A stretch of DNA of 64,000 bases from Marsupella aquatica (GCA_973895155.1 OZ316897.1:15190001-15254000), one strand, 5' to 3'; counted from the first letter of the stretch, positions 35,682-50,098 are shown. Notes: generated by a model from the sequence alone, not told the origin. Numbers and translations: made by a program.

Positions 35682-36949
35682 CGTAGTGCCAGGTTCGTCC
35701 CGGTATGCCACTACATAACACGAAGTCCAAATATTATTCTCGCGGTTTTGTTTTCTCGTTTCAAAAATGATGTATACAACAAACCCCTAGATATGTGCTT
35801 TACATCTAGATGCTTAGAAAATTTTCAAAAAATAATTCTTACAAGGGTCACACAAGCATTCTAGAATATTTTGTCACTATGGTCCAAGATTTTCATAAAT
35901 TTTATTTTCTTGCTGCTAGCCCGGATGACACTGCTTCACTGTGTACTCTTCAGCTTGAGTCTCCAGTCACCTGAAGGCAAGAGCCCATGCAATGACGTTG
36001 CTCGAATCTGAGGAAAACATTGTGTGCATTTACAATAGTAGAGACGACGATGGAGCTCAAAAACATTGGCTGAGTAATACACTCAGCCAATATTTCCAAT
36101 TTGAATCCTAATCACGTCAAATTGACGAAAGAATACTCTTTTGATTCCATGGAAATAAAGAACAGTCAGGTTCAAGCTAGTTCAAGCTGTTCAAGTCGTT
36201 GGCGCAGTCCGGTCACAAAGTTGAGACATTGTCAATTTGCACGTAACGCTTTGTGCAAAAAGCAAAACACAAAAGTTATACGTGGCACTATGAAACGAGG
36301 CTTATCAAACTTTCTGCAGCTTTCATTTATAACTTATCACCCCAGCACTTGAAGGCACCGTAGAAATCGTTTAATTTAAATTATATTGTCCTTTCAGTTC
36401 TATGGTTCATGACCGAGTTCAGGGCTGTTCCACACTTCCAGTAGAATGTTGTGCATGATTGCTTGTGATTCCCAGTCCCTAAGGCAGGTAGAGAGCAAAA
36501 GCCTACGGAACGGGGTCTCTTGTAGCATGTATAACGTTACGAGTACACGTAACTTTTGTGTTCGTTCTGGATCTGGAGCAGTGAAGGTCCCAGCTAATTA
36601 TCACGTCACACGTAGGAGCATCGGCGAACAGAGGCTTCCATGGTCCGCTGATCGCGCTGTGGGTCTGTAGAATAATGTTGTCGACGTAGTACCAAAGTCT
36701 GTGCCATAGTCTCAGGCTGAAGGTCGGAGGTTAGTCAAATAATTATCGACTACTAATAAGTTGGGTGATGTCACCTTTAGCTTGGGCGTGCACTCCTGCT
36801 GATTCCTGAATCCTCCTTGTGTGGTGTGGGGCCAGAAACCCCAATCGGACTCACAATCCACTTCCAGAGTCCAGAACTGGGACTCCCCTGTTTTTGGCAC
36901 TTCGACCTTTGGTCTCTCGGAATGGTGTCGCTCTTTTGGGCCGAGATTT

Positions 36950-37022
36950 TGTATGCTGGTTATTTGAATGGAATTCATTTGGTTGGTTTGTATGTTGGCT
37001 ATTTGAATGTAATTCATTTGGT
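36950..37022. repeat. 39-bp tandem duplication
   Basis: TGTATGCTGGTTATTTGAAT followed by GGAATTCATTTGGT recurs 39 bases later with three substitutions. Confidence 0.85.
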
Positions 37023-38395
37023 TTTCTCGAGAGAAAACAAAGAAAACAAGCCCGCCACTTGTGCTTGTTAATTAGCTTCACTGGCTTTGTATCGAGTTAC
37101 TCGACGTGTACATAATTATATCCAACGCATATATGTACAGTGGGTTTCCTTGAATGATTGAAAAATATTAAAGGATTCGACGACTCGATTTCGTCAGAGT
37201 GGCTGATTCTCTGCAAGAGCTCAGTCGAAAGACTATTACAGTACAATGAGCTGCATTTCTGCAGACTGAAAGAAGACTTTACTTCACTAGTGTACCATAA
37301 GTTACTCGCCGGCCCAGATCACATGGGATAGCCTCCTCAAATGTTTACATGCCGAGTGGATCTATGATAATGGGGTGGCTGTGATTCGCTGTTTTGCTAG
37401 CGTACGAGTCAGCGAGAGCTCTAAGGGGCCACGTCTGAAAAATTGTCTAACGCATTGAAACTCACGAATCATAATGATTATTTCGTCATTCGGATCTAGC
37501 ACCAGCATAGGAAAGTAGCCTGCGACTACTTGCCTCGATCGTCCAGCGCTGTTTTTTTCTCAGTTTCTTGACAAATGCCATGGGTCTCGGAGGGCAAATA
37601 TATATGTGACTCATTTATTAAATTTACATTTATACATATTTGCAGATGGAAAATTAAACAGAATTTGGCATATTTTTCCCCCTAATTTTTCCCTTGTATG
37701 CCAGCAGAAAAGATTTGGCGAGAATCTGCCAACTAAGAAAAATCGCTTCACAGTCATGACCTAGCCTCATCGTCACATTGGCTGCGTGTGGATTTGGAGA
37801 CAGCCCCAACAAACTGTTGTGCTCGATCTCGATCAGGGATTCTGTATATATGTAGCTGAGAGTAGGGACAGATAGCACTCACTATACAATCGAGTAGCTT
37901 CCACGCTATAAAAAGGGGTTGCATTCTCGGCAGATTAGGGCCGCGGGACTGATTCCGAAAATCCAAATGGTCCCGTGAGATTAGCCGCATGGTCTTGTCT
38001 GATATCTTGCGAACTGTAGTAGACTAGAGCTCTACTGTAGAAGTATTTCAAATCATGGGACTTTTTCCTTTTGAGACCCCAACGAATTTGGGACTTACAC
38101 AAACTTGTTCGATTCTGGGTTGGGCACAATTTCCCAGGCTACTTTCGTGCCCCCGGACCAGGAGCGTTGCCGCCCTGGAATGAAACCACACAGGTACAGG
38201 AAAGAAGAATTCACGACATAATTATGACAGCCCCAAGAATGTGTTGGATGCGTTCACTTGTCCAACTGAACTGAAGGGGCCTGATTGAACAATCAGGTCC
38301 ATAGCCCACACGACAGAAAATACATGCAAGCAACTGCAAAAACATCATCTCCACTAGCTTATCATCTCCACTAGCTTTCGGCTGCATTTTCTGTT

Positions 38396-38418
38396 GGGGG
38401 AGGGGGGAGCGGGGGGGG
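38396..38418 (+). other. G-rich run, possible quadruplex
   Basis: Runs of five, six and eight G are separated by one and three bases. This can supply four G-tracts and could fold as a G-quadruplex. A 17-bp tandem duplication (CATCTCCACTAGCTT) lies just upstream at 38347-38376. No gene context is known. Confidence 0.6.
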
Positions 38419-40966
38419 AAGACATCGTCTTTAGTTCCCTTCTGAAAAAGGAGACCATCTCCACTTGTGCACCTGAATAACTCTTGATGGTTACTCAACG
38501 AAAAGGGGTTCTTTCGTGCCTTCAAAAAGAAAAACTTGTGATCGGCTACGTATTCCTCCGAAGTCCCAACTTGTGCACCATTACTGAATGACCACAAGTA
38601 AAGCAAAAGCATGCTCAAAAATACTCCTTGGACCACAACTCAAAAGACTACAAAACACAAGCATGCAGCACGCCAAGCACCAAAGACACCATCCCACTTG
38701 TGCCCCTCTGAACCTCGCTTTGAACGAGTCTGTTATTGTGATTTGCTATAATTAGAATTCTGATCGGGCTTTTTTGTTTTTTCTGGAAAAAGGGACAGCG
38801 CCCTTTCTGATAGGGCTATGAGGTCTTGCGTTTGTCTTGCTTTTTATTGCTGTGCATCATGCCTGGATAACACAGACATCTGTGAGTGATTAGGCTCTTT
38901 TTTTCCTTTTCTAGCACGATAGAAACTCAGGAATGGCTATTCTTAGCATGACTTTTGTCCATCATAAAGTACAGCAAGTGACCGCGCTCGTGAATCAAGC
39001 CCGCGCCTGTAATATTTTCTTGATTATACAATAATGGATGAAATGAATAGTGGCGTAAACAAGGTGCCGCGTTGTTTTTCTTTTTGTCTCGAATGAGTTC
39101 TTTATACAATTTGTAACGTAAATGGTTACAGATTGTAGTTAATGTAGCTGGATAGCCCATAGAGAGGAGATCTAGGCCAATCCCCACCAGACCCAGACCT
39201 AGCTTTAAAGTAGTGTCTGTTGGCTACTTGTGTCTTGAGATGATATTAATAAAATCTTGACATTTTCTGTGCCAAAACAAGTAGAGTTTGTTGAGATCTG
39301 CATGTTTCACAGCATGCAGTGCGGATTAGCATTAATTTGGCCAAAACCAGTAGCACTAATTCCCAGCGTGTTGATCGCGACTCATAGCACTGTTAGACTT
39401 GCAGGGAAGTCAGCTGTGCTAGTTATCATTCATGATATCAATCGTGCTGATCAAGGGCTTTTCATATCATGGAGAGATTTACAGTTCTCTCCAGTTTCCC
39501 AGCACGAAGCGTCAGTCGTATTTCAAATTTCTTAAAGCCCCCACAAGTGGCCACTGTAGTTGTCTCTTTCATTCTTGTGGGTTTTGGAGTCAACCTTGTG
39601 AGTTTTGTGCTACGCTTAAGAAACGTTAGGCAATGCTATATCAGGCAAATGTCAACTCGATCTTTAATTTTGGCCAAACACAAATTAATCATGTTACAGA
39701 AATTATTGATCAGGAGAGAATTGTATGTACTTTCTATCAAACGTTCTCAGATTTGTGACTCAATCAAACAGTGAAGAGCATGAGTGTGCGTGCTATATAC
39801 ACTTGACAGGCAATTCCATACGAAGTACCACAACTTTGCTTTTGGCAATTGGATGTAGCTGTGTAAAACTTGGGGAGAGCAACTACAACATACTTTGATG
39901 TTAGTTGTAGCTTTATCAGGGTTTACTTTGGAGGCCCAGGCTAGAATAATAAGAACAAAAGACAATTTGGAGGCTGGGCTACTATCAATTCTCAGTTCCT
40001 TCTTTGATCCTGACAGCTCCACTTTACTCGGCAAGAAGTTGAGAATTCTCATGACGGTTTTTTGATGATGAACAGAACCTCAAATATTCTCTGGGATAGT
40101 CAACTTGGGGAGGACATTCGCCAGCACATTTATAACAAATATCGTAGGTGATATTCTGTGGGTCTAAAATTTCTTACTTTATAACGTGAGGGTTCTGTTC
40201 TGCTCAGATTTCTCGGTCAGCTGCGGGGCTGGTTCCCTCAGGCAGGTTTCCTTCCCTTCTTTCCAAAAAAGAAAACAAATTGCTGTAGGTTGTTCAACTT
40301 GGGGACGGCAGTCGACAGCACATTTGTGATCATAGAGGTATGGTATGCATACGTCTGTGATTGACTTTGCTGGAACTTCGTTTTTTAATGTGAAATCAAA
40401 AGCTGTATAAATCACCGACCAGGGAGGTACAAGTACATGCAGAGCAGAGTAGGGTGATTCCAGAACAAAACGAAATCGCGATACTGTAGTCAACCCAACG
40501 AGAACTACAGTGGCCTCCTTCTAAGTGCACACCTTGAGGAAGCAGCTCGGGCCTTGCACTTGCATGTGGTTTGCAGTGTTCATGCTTCCACAGTGCCAAG
40601 AGAAATATATTCTCATTGTGCCTCTCTGTCCCTACACATTTACGAAACTGCCTCCTTCACAAGTTCAGGTAGGATTTTTGTGCTTGCTTTTCAGATTGTA
40701 CATCACCCAAACCGTGGCTCCTTTCTCATCGCTAGAACATTTACTTTACATAAAAACTGTAGACTTTATCCATAAGAGTTCAGAATAAGCTTTATGCTCT
40801 TATGTTTGGGTAGAAGAGAATGTACTCAAAAGACAATGTACATATACCCTAATAAAAGGGTTTGCTTTTGTGTATGTGTTGCTTATTGGAGATCTCGTTA
40901 GCTTATAAAATCTTCCAAAGTGATCAGAAAAAAGTGGAACAACAGTCCACCTTGCAATAAGCCAAG

Positions 40967-41006
40967 TTTTGCACTTATGGATTTTGCACTTATGGATTTT
41001 GCACTT
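40967..41006. repeat. 15-bp tandem repeat, about 2.7 copies
   Basis: TTTTGCACTTATGGA starts at 40967 and 40982, with a partial third copy at 40997. Confidence 0.9.
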
Positions 41007-44000
41007 CAACAGAGGTGACTTTACATCCAACCGGTAACTGGCCACGTAGACTTCAGACTCGAGGCATAACAAAAATAAAATAAAATAACACCAGGCAGGA
41101 GAGACCTTTGTTGGAGATATGCAAATGACAGTGGATATAGGATACCCCTTTGATTGAAACCCTGAGGTACTACTCAACTACTGAAATCTCATTTATTTAT
41201 TCTTGACAAGAATTATTTCATCCTCAATGCTTTATTTCTCATCTTTGGGTGTCATTTGGCACCCATCCAAGCATCGCATCAACTATAGCTATCCATGAGA
41301 GCTTCAGTTTTCGACAGTCCACTTGCTTGCTGTTTCTGCACCAGCTTTAAAGTCAAACATTGAAGTCCTTCCGAGCATTTCTCAATTGTCATGTGAGCGC
41401 GAAATGAATGAAAACCTTGAGACTCATGTGCACCTTGCTTTGGGCAAAAAAGATTGGCTGGGAAATTGACTGGGAGATTGGCTGGGATGATTGTTTTTCT
41501 TTTCTCCAACCTGTCGGGCCGCCCAAGCCAGGTTCTCATGTACTGGGGGATTCTCTTGGCTGCATGCATGCAGACAAGTACAAGCCAGATGATTGCAAAA
41601 TGAAACATCCAGGTTCGGCTTTTCTACTAAGGGAAAAAGTAGTCGGAGAGCAATGCGCGTGTCGCAGGCATAAAGTTAGCAACGTCTCGAAGATAATCAT
41701 TGACGAGAGGACATCCAAGAGTGGCTATGGTTACCGAAAGGGGAGCGAAAAAAGGTCTCCCTGCCAGATTCCCCTTTCCCGTCCAGGCAAAAAGGCTCGG
41801 AGTCCACGTCGATCAATCATCACACTCGCACACCTCGGAGATCCGCACACCTTGGAGATCATAGCCTTCGTTCTAGGCTACTTTTGACGGAAAGCCATTT
41901 TTATACGGGATCCAAGTCCCCGATTATTTTTCTTAGAATAATATTTGGAATCGGAAAAGTTCTAAAAGTGTCCCCAGCCTAAGAGGTATTAAAATATATA
42001 ATTAGCCGTCTATTGGATTGGAGGAAGGTAGGTTGAAGTCAACAGCATTACAGTACTGTATTGTACAGGCAGCATTGGATAGCAGTCACAGGGGAATGGT
42101 TACAATGTCGACCGTTCAATAAAGCAGATCGATTCTTTATTTCTTCTGCAAAAGAAATCCAGCAACACTTTCCCGATATACAGTGGGGCTCGTGGCCGGT
42201 GACAACCGAAAGGCGATTTTCGAACTAGTGTTATTTTGGACGGTAATGTGAATCATACCTCCACTACTTTGCAGATTAAGGTCTGCTCTTGAAAAGGACA
42301 GTGAAAAGGACAGTGAAGTCTAATCATGACCTTCTACGGTCTCACACAAGAAAATAATCGAGGCTTTATCATGGCACCTTACCTAGATGGCATGCTGCAT
42401 GCAAACACGAGTGTTGAGATTTGAGAGCGAGCTTCTAACAGAATGCTCATAGCTTGAATTAATTCCTGGAACGGACTTTTTACGAACTGGATCTAAGCGG
42501 GTCAATTATGACTCATTGCTCCCAGAATAGTTTTGAAGTGACCAATTAACTATGGTTTCTCCTCGTACACGTCGCATGACACCTCAAGACTGGGAGCATT
42601 ACAATACCTTGAGAAGGATGTTCTGCATGCTTTGCGCTCATTTTATGTTCCAAAAGTTAGACACGTCGGTACACAAAATCACACATTGTACAGTAGGTGA
42701 CTTTGAATGTACGGCGTTGTAGATATTTCATAGCCGACGTGCATATTGTTTTTGATTCGAAGCTTGGCTGATGTACGTTCTCAACTACAGTACTACAGTG
42801 TTCGGGGCTGGCAAGTCTAGAAATTATACATAATTAATGAAGAAACACGGTCGCGGGATGCCAAGGCTCGCCAGGTGTCTACAGAAAGAATGAGTATGAT
42901 TTTTTGGTGCCGAGGAACAAAGTTCTCCAGACTGGCGAGTGGGTCTAAGAGTCTCTTGTAGACGGAAGCACCATCATCGCCTCCAGTTATAAGTCAGCCC
43001 ACTCCCTGTGGGTGGATCTGGAGCTTCTTTAGATGGGTCATCGAGAACTACAGTAGTTCAGCAGTGTTGGACCACCTTTTCACCTGAGAATTACTGAAAG
43101 ACCGGCACACATGGAATGCGACAAACAGGAAAGGCCAAGTGTTCAATCTAGTCAAATCCAAATTGGCTGCAAGTCACGAGTATCTCTCTCGGTATTTGTA
43201 CCCCGTCATCTCTTTTGCCCATATTGACTCGTGGCTGATATGTGGCCTGGATCTCTGTTGTGGGAGTCAATTCTCAAACTGAGTTGTTGTTACTCTCTTT
43301 AATTTTTATGTTTCTTCTTGGATACATAATTTTGGTTTTGATCATTATATATTCAAAAAAATAATCTAGAATTTACAAATGGAAGTGTTTAAGAAATATT
43401 TAGGACCTCGTTTGTGCCAAAAATATTAATAATTGGGAGTAACTGTTAAACCCGCTGTTAACAATTTAATTTGCAAACTCTGTACCATTTTTGTGAGGTA
43501 CCGTATGAAATCGGAGTCTCAAATTGCAGTTTATGTGACATGTTTCAAATCCTTCAAACATATAGACCTGTTACCCACCCAATCGTTACCTGATCACATT
43601 TGCGATTCCTGCAAACAACTCTGAGTAATTACCAGAAGAGTGATATTAGGGAACGGGATGTTCTCCTATTGTCTGAGCTGAATGCTCATTAAACCACGTT
43701 CAGTAATACACTGGTCAATTATAAATAATTAAAATATTGAGGATGGAGAATTGCGTCAGATCTGCATATTCAACAAAAGTAGACGAATTATAATATAGGA
43801 ATGAACAGTCCCCACCGGTATGATTTATGCACGTACTTAGCTAAGGACTTGTAGTGATTTGGAAAATAAATGTCGTGTTATTACACAGCTCATTAGTTTG
43901 TAAGAGCTGGCAACAAAAGTTCTGGTGAAGGGCCAAAGTAAGAGCAGGTTCCAACGTTTAATTAACAACATCATCAACTGTCTACAATCCTCATAAGCAG

Positions 44001-44509
44001 TTTGTTATGCATGTCTAATTAAGTAGACAAAAACAAGGACCCGCTAGATTGCGAGCTAGATTGGTGACAGGATGAGTAACGTGCTAGAAATACATCAGAG
44101 AGTATATATAGAATCTTGGAACCCTGACACGTAAATTGATGCATAGATCAAATCAAACCTATACTGGCTGACCAGTGAGCATATGGGCCGTTCAGAGTCC
44201 CGTTTCACCAACGTCCATGTAGGTTAGAACCAACACTTTATTAGTTTTCGTTTGGGAATCGACGTTCCCGCACGTTCGTCCAGTTTGATACCCGCGGCCA
44301 GCCTGAGTTCAGTAAATACTACAGTTTGTCGATCTACATACTCCATTGAAAGACCTTCAAGATTCATTCATTGAACTCTCCATTTAAAGGCACTCGAGGT
44401 TAATTCATTGAACTCACGCGTCTGATCGTCGTTCTTCGTTAATGTCCCTTTTCGTTTAGGAAAACTACCACTGTGCCAGTCATAAAGACATTAACTTAAC
44501 CTGACCATC

Positions 44510-44903
44510 TTTCGGAGCGCTGGATTCGTAACCTTTCGTAGCCCTGGATTCGTAACAAGGCTGAAATCGTGTGTACTGAAATGTAGAATTTGGGTAGAAG
44601 CGGTCAGGTCGTCAGAAACTGGAACTGGAAATGAAGGGAACGACGTGGGGAATTTTTCATCATGGTTACATTCATGTCACTGATCCAGCATTTTAGAATA
44701 ATGTGTAGTCTACCTTCTAGAAATGACTTAATACCTGTGGTTGAAAGTGAGAGGAACCATGATTCAATTAACATGTATTTCCAGACTCGAGAGTGTTATT
44801 ATAAATATGCATTCGGAGTTTAGGCAGTCTTTGATCTCCTGAGAATGATTCTGTCCTAGTACAGGGCTAGGTATCATAAAACATTTTCTGTCCTAGTACA
44901 GGG
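44510..44903. repeat. Two separate short tandem duplications
   Basis: At 44510-44557 a 24-bp unit containing CTGGATTCGTAAC occurs twice. At 44849-44903 the word TTCTGTCCTAGTACAGGG occurs twice, 37 bases apart, and holds a dyad, CTGTCCTAGTACAG. They are unrelated to each other. Confidence 0.8.
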
Positions 44904-45278
44904 ATATATGGTCTGTTTCGGTGTTCATGGTGAACTCCTGTAGTTGTGAAGAGTATTTTCAGGTAAATTACCTGATTGAACTTGGTAGGCTAATGTTTTC
45001 CAATGAATAAGCTCACCTTCGTATCGTAGCGCGGTTGCTTCTAGTAGTGCTGAAGGCCCCCAATCTCTTAGAGACAGTCCACTTTGCTAGGAGTGAGCTC
45101 ACAGCCAAAAGCTGTGGTTCAAAAGATAATTCACGAGAACAGACAAGCAGGCGACAAATCACCTCTCCAAATTAGATCACCATGCATTCAAGGTTCCCTT
45201 CATGTATATGAATCAGACGAGCAGGGAATTGTCACTAAGAGCGTGTATTTTGATAAGAAAAGTAAGAGAACTACAGCA

Positions 45279-45352
45279 TTGAATTTCAAAGGATCCCCAA
45301 TTGGGCTCAGGGACATCCTTGAATTTCAAAACATCCCCAATTGGGCTCAGGG
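45279..45352. repeat. 40-bp tandem duplication
   Basis: TTGAATTTCAAA, then CATCCCCAATTGGGCTCAGGG or its one-base variant, occurs at 45279 and 45319. The core CCCAATTGGG is itself a perfect dyad. Confidence 0.9.
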
Positions 45353-45881
45353 CAGATAGTACCAGGTAGCAGCACAAACTAGCTAGTAAGGTAGTACATA
45401 GAATGAATGCTAGGAAATGAGAGGTTAGACCATCATTGAAAGCACTAGTAATTGTACATATTCGATCAGACGTTAGTCTCTCCAGACAGTTGTCCACCGA
45501 AGATAACCCCATCTTCAAACTAAAGGATTCCTCATTCCTCAAAAGATATTGGACGAACTAGGAGCGGCCTCAAGGAATTGAAGGCTGCTTAATTTTCGGT
45601 CCACAAGAAGTACGTGCCGTTCTAAATAGATCGGATTGCCAGATTGACATCAACTATCATTGCGGGAGTACAATAAAAAACACAATGATCGAGAGTGAGA
45701 TCCATATCTAAATGAATATCAGACAATCAGATTAAAAAAACCAATGAGAAATGTACAGAAGCTTACTCGATCACTATCATCATGAAACTGAAGTGAAAAA
45801 TCAAGAATGGTGAAAAGTTCGGTCAGTTCATGCACCATTTATACACCTATGCAGAGGCATCCCACAAAACACCAAAGTTGA

Positions 45882-45939
45882 AGTAGGACATACCTCATAT
45901 GGAACTGGTTAGTAGGACATACCTCATATGGAACTGGTT
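45882..45939. repeat. 29-bp perfect tandem duplication
   Basis: The unit AGTAGGACATACCTCATATG plus nine more bases is present twice without difference (45882-45910 and 45911-45939). Confidence 0.95.
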
Positions 45940-46069
45940 ATCAAGCTCAGTTTTTCTGTAGGGATGAATAATCACGCGTCTAGTGATACAAACCATTCTT
46001 GTACATATAAACGAATACTTGTTCTAATTGATGGAGCTCCCAGATTGGAAAGACATTCCTTTAAATATC

Positions 46070-46510
46070 ATATGACGTAAAATTAATTTTAAATTCTAAA
46101 AAATAAAAATCTTTCAACCAAAAATCATCATGTGTTTTATTTATCATAAAAAAATTATCACGTGTTTTATCTATCACAAAAAAATTATCATATGCTTTAT
46201 TTATTCCCTAAATTTTTATCTCATATATGAAAAATAAAATAAAATTTTTAATTAAAATATATTTATTTATTTTAATAATTTTTTATGACAATTTTTAATT
46301 GAAAGATATAAATATTTATTCAATTATATATATTTTTAATAAAACAATATTTATATCTTTCAACTAAGAATCATCATATACATGAGAATGAAAATCATCA
46401 CATGTTATAAAAATTACCAAATGTTATCCCGTGAGAATAAAAATCATCACTTGGTATGAGAATTACCAAATGTTATATTGCTATGAGAATTACCAAATGC
46501 TATAGTGGAG
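46070..46510. repeat. Second A+T-rich block with 30-bp repeats and a foldback
   Basis: Three copies of a 30-bp unit (AAAATTATCACGTGTTTTAT and variants) start at 46121, 46151 and 46181. An 18-bp perfect inverted repeat, TTGAAAGATATAAATATT at 46299-46316 and its complement at 46346-46363, follows. Then come copies of GAATAAAAATCATCAC and GAGAATTACCAAATG. The composition is like the 10-12 kb block but the sequence is not obviously homologous. Confidence 0.75.
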
Positions 46511-48869
46511 TACCTTTGAGTAATACCTTAGGTAATGTGTGTACTTGCTTATAAAAGGAGAAAGTATGTAGTGAAAGTTTCTTAAATAATTTCTTACAGC
46601 TCCCATAGGTCTAAGTTTGCACCCTCACCATCTTTGGCCTTCCAGCATTTTTCCACGTTCAGGGGAGTTGAATTCACCTTAGTTACTGTCGTTAGATCCT
46701 TCATGTCTTTGAGCGGGTCTTTGAGCCGTACATTCATCGTTCTCGGAATTGCCAGCAAAGAACACCCCGAGAAGCCGTCAAGCTCTGGACCTTTGGACTT
46801 TGACAGTTAATCACGCGCCAGTGAACAACCTGTTCAAACTGACATGACTCGTGAAGTGGGAAAGTGAAACTCACTGGAACTACGAAGCATGCTGAGCGAT
46901 TCCACTTCAAACGAAGAAGTAAACTGTTGATTTCTCAGCCTCAATTCTGAACGGTCAGGGTGAAATGTTAGTGCACCTTAAGGCCAAGCCAGAGTTAACT
47001 GTCAGAGGTTGGAATTTCGATCATCGCAATCCAGAGCTTGCCTTCAAAAAGTACTATTTCTGGTCGACAACATCGACTTACGCGTCTGCTCGATCTCGAT
47101 CAGTGCCTCGCATTGTAAAAGGCTCCACGATGTCATACATTCTGAGTCACGATCGTTCCCTGCACGATCCTGATCGAGCAAATTTGGTCACAATTACATT
47201 TGCGTTAATATCGTGAAATGTCGAAAGTAGGTAATCAGGTCGACATCACGATCAGAGCATGAAGCAGAAAACGATCGCAAGAAGGAAGCTACAGACACTG
47301 TCCAAGACAGCCCGACACACTGCTGATGCTGGGCCTTCAGACGAGGTCACCCCACTCGGAGAAGAGCGAAGGCCGCTGGATAACACCTATCACTGCCATC
47401 TCCTGCCAAACTCACTAGGTACGGCAGAAGAAGATGATGGAGAAACTGAGAAACTCAAGTAACTCGATCAACTTCAGCAGACTGTTCTCGTTCAAGTGCT
47501 ATTGTCACTAATCTGGCTGATCTCGCTGTACAAGATCAGAATGATTTCGGGCTCCATTTGCACGGGTGCTGGATAAGAATCCTACGAAGACGGACAAGGA
47601 GACGCGGCCGAGTTTTGATCTTTCGGACAAAACAGCACCCAAACGAACAACAGCCACTGTCAAGGGACCAAGCTGCAGCTGAGAACGGCCCAACCCAGCA
47701 AACCCTTCTTAAGACGAAGAGGATATGAAGCGGGAGATAAGGGGCAAGAAATAAACTCTAGGGGTAAAGCGGAACCTAGAGGCCAAGGACTCGGGTTCAA
47801 GTGGTCATGAGCACGGCAAGTCAAATATGAAGCAATCGGAGGAATATCTTGACTTGCAAAAATTCTCAGAGACTACGTACAAATGAAGCGGAATGAAAGA
47901 CAATTCAAAGCAGCACAAGGCGGAGAATTTCTTTGGACCCTCGATAAATTCTGAGTATCATTCCACATATTTCAATCATGATGAAGCTTCAGGCTTTCCT
48001 CATCTCTTACCTTGACCTTCTCACCAGCGACACAGATCTTGATCGATTGCCATGGTTAGGTGTAGATGCCAAATTTCTAACTTCACGGCTACGGCAGCCG
48101 CATTCAAGCTTATCTCCTTCCACTGACCAAGCCACAGACGCCCCACTCAGTGACACATGCGCAGGCCTACCATAGCTGCAACGATAGCATTCCAAGTTTC
48201 TCATGATCTAGGTGCAGTAGTTTAGTTTAGTGCACATTTTGGGAACAAAAGTTATTGCAGCCTGTCTATCATCGAATGCTTAACAGTCCGACCTCGATCA
48301 CCCTCGACGAGAGATTCACAATAGTATGGGCCGTGAACATTTGATAGGCTACACAGGTGCTGATTCGTAATGGCGATTACAGGGAGGATCGAAGCTGATT
48401 GGTACTGGCGATTAAAGGGAGGATTCAATGACTGTACGTTTCTCCTTGAATGGCTAATTTCATTTTCAGCATGGACACCCAATGTGTCTGAAAGTACAGC
48501 CTGAACAACTGGATCATTCATTGCCCAACATTTGTTTAAAAGAAAAATTAACCGACTTTGAGCAAGCCAAGCAATTAGCTTGCAGGAAAGGAAAACCCTG
48601 GTTTGTATTTTTATTTACATAATTCTTACAGCATGAAAAGGGGAAAAGCAATGGGGTGGGGACGGTGAAACATGGAACCCCATGACCCTGACTGCCTTCT
48701 ACATCTTCACTCTTGTTCACACCCTTTTTGTTTCTAAAAAAAAATCAAAAGCAAAGTTAGACATTCAACCCAATATTACATATTCAGTGATATATAACCC
48801 AATATTACATATTCAGTAGCCAGTATTCAACCCAATTTTACGTTGTCAGTCTCAGGGTTAGTGTTTGTG
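46511..48869. other. Gene-free stretch
   Basis: No recognisable gene. The frames are short and without motifs. Near 48770-48835 the phrase CCCAATATTACATATTCAGT occurs twice, with a third partial copy. Confidence 0.45.
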
Positions 48870-49204
48870 AAAGGTTGACAAATTGATAACATTGATGGTG
48901 GCATATATAAGATTGAAATAGACAACATGACGTCTCCAAATCATCACTCGAGTACACTGACACAAAGATACATGGTTCACCCATATGGGTTACGTCCACC
49001 GCCACACCAAAGGCCTCATTCACAATTGGGATGATATGCAAAACAATGAGATATTCTCTCTAATTTACACAAAGTTCTCAACTAAGTGCTCTCTCTCCAT
49101 GGGATACAAAGAGAGTTATCCATTCATGAGAGTCTAGTCAAGTAATGTTAACTTCGGTTAATTTACTCTAGTTAACCTAGCCGAGGTTGAGTCAAACCCT
49201 AAAA
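48870..49204 (-). mobile_element. Old copia-type LTR (family 2), minus orientation
   Basis: Inverted relative to the LTR at 15.08 kb and clearly homologous with it. In the minus sense it reads TTTTAGGGTTTGACTCAACC, then the CTTTGTATCCCATGGAGAGAG region, then GGTGGACGTAACC and GGTGAACCATGTATC. The opening TG is mutated and the CGTGG/CCACG pair is partly lost, so this copy is old. The lower boundary is uncertain. No internal element sequence is recognisable on either side. Confidence 0.65.
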
Positions 49205-49843
49205 GGTGGGATATAGATCACCCATCATAATTGAATTTGCTCTAGCAAGGGAAAGAGAGTCATGACTATGCCAAAATGTCACTAGTAATGTAATTTGCAT
49301 CTCCTTTAATTTGCACATCCTCGTTGCACTTGAAGAATGTCAGAACAACATTTTTTGATGTATCAATTGAGGCTTGGGATCCTCACTTCTTTTCTTCCGA
49401 CCCATCACAAGCAAATAAGTATAAGGTTTTTATTGGATTTAGTGAAATACTTTTAACATGATTTCCGACCGAACGAGAACTATTTCCGCAAACGAGAAAT
49501 TTTTCCATGATTCATGCTCTCCAAAGATATATGAATGGTCTAATCTAGACATCCATATCCATTTTTTGAGCAAAGTCCGATACTTGTATGGGACTCCGAA
49601 TTTGAACCATGAAAGTTCCGACCAAATTCCAATTCTTCCAGTTTTTGGTTATTTATTGTAACTTCTTTACATCACAGTCGATAAGAAGTTACCACACAGT
49701 TTGTGAAACTACCTCACAGTTACCTCCGCAATAGACCATAGTAACCACACACATGCATAGTCAACACGCTATTGTCGCAACCGCAATGTGCAGTCCAATA
49801 AAATTATCACGAAAACTCTGGACGACAAAAATACTTGTCGACA

Positions 49844-50098
49844 ATACCAACATCAGATAAATTTATCGCCTAAATTCCAAACTACAAATATCCATATGAA
49901 GAAAATATATTTTGCAATACCAACATGAGATAAATTTATTGCCTAAATTCCAAAACTGCAAACATCCATATGAAAAAAAATTATTTTGCAATACCAACAT
50001 AAGATAAATTTATCTCTTAAATTCCAGAAATGCAAATATCCATATGAAGAAAATCAATTTTGCAATACCAACATGAGATAAATTTTGCCAAGATCCAC
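49844..50098. repeat. 73-74 bp tandem repeat in element B
   Basis: Copies start with ATACCAACAT at 49844, 49917, 49991 and 50065 (the last one partial). Each has GATAAATTTAT near its start and AATATCCATATGAA near its end. The dyad is GATAAATTTATC in two of the copies. Confidence 0.9.

Larger units (their letters stand above)
32843..44509. other. Long gene-free stretch with scattered tandem duplications
   Basis: I recognise no gene in nearly 12 kb. The longest frames (33170-33673 minus, 41408-41887 plus, 38211-38636 minus) match nothing I know. Their composition is ordinary, and no consistent exon chain with splice sites could be built. Short direct duplications are listed separately. Genes of unknown families with short exons cannot be ruled out by eye. 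Confidence 0.4.

Noticed and set aside
35374-35718. Plus-strand frame with a 39-residue repeat
   Set aside because: It comes from a 117-bp DNA duplication. Copies differ mostly by amino-acid-changing substitutions, so there is no sign of protein selection.
38211-38636. Minus-strand frame with a possible signal peptide
   Set aside because: The hydrophobic start is short and the frame runs through the G-rich low-complexity run and a tandem duplication. Nothing else supports a gene.
41408-41887. Plus-strand frame of 159 codons
   Set aside because: There is no recognisable domain or signal, and no supporting splice structure on either side. It may be chance.
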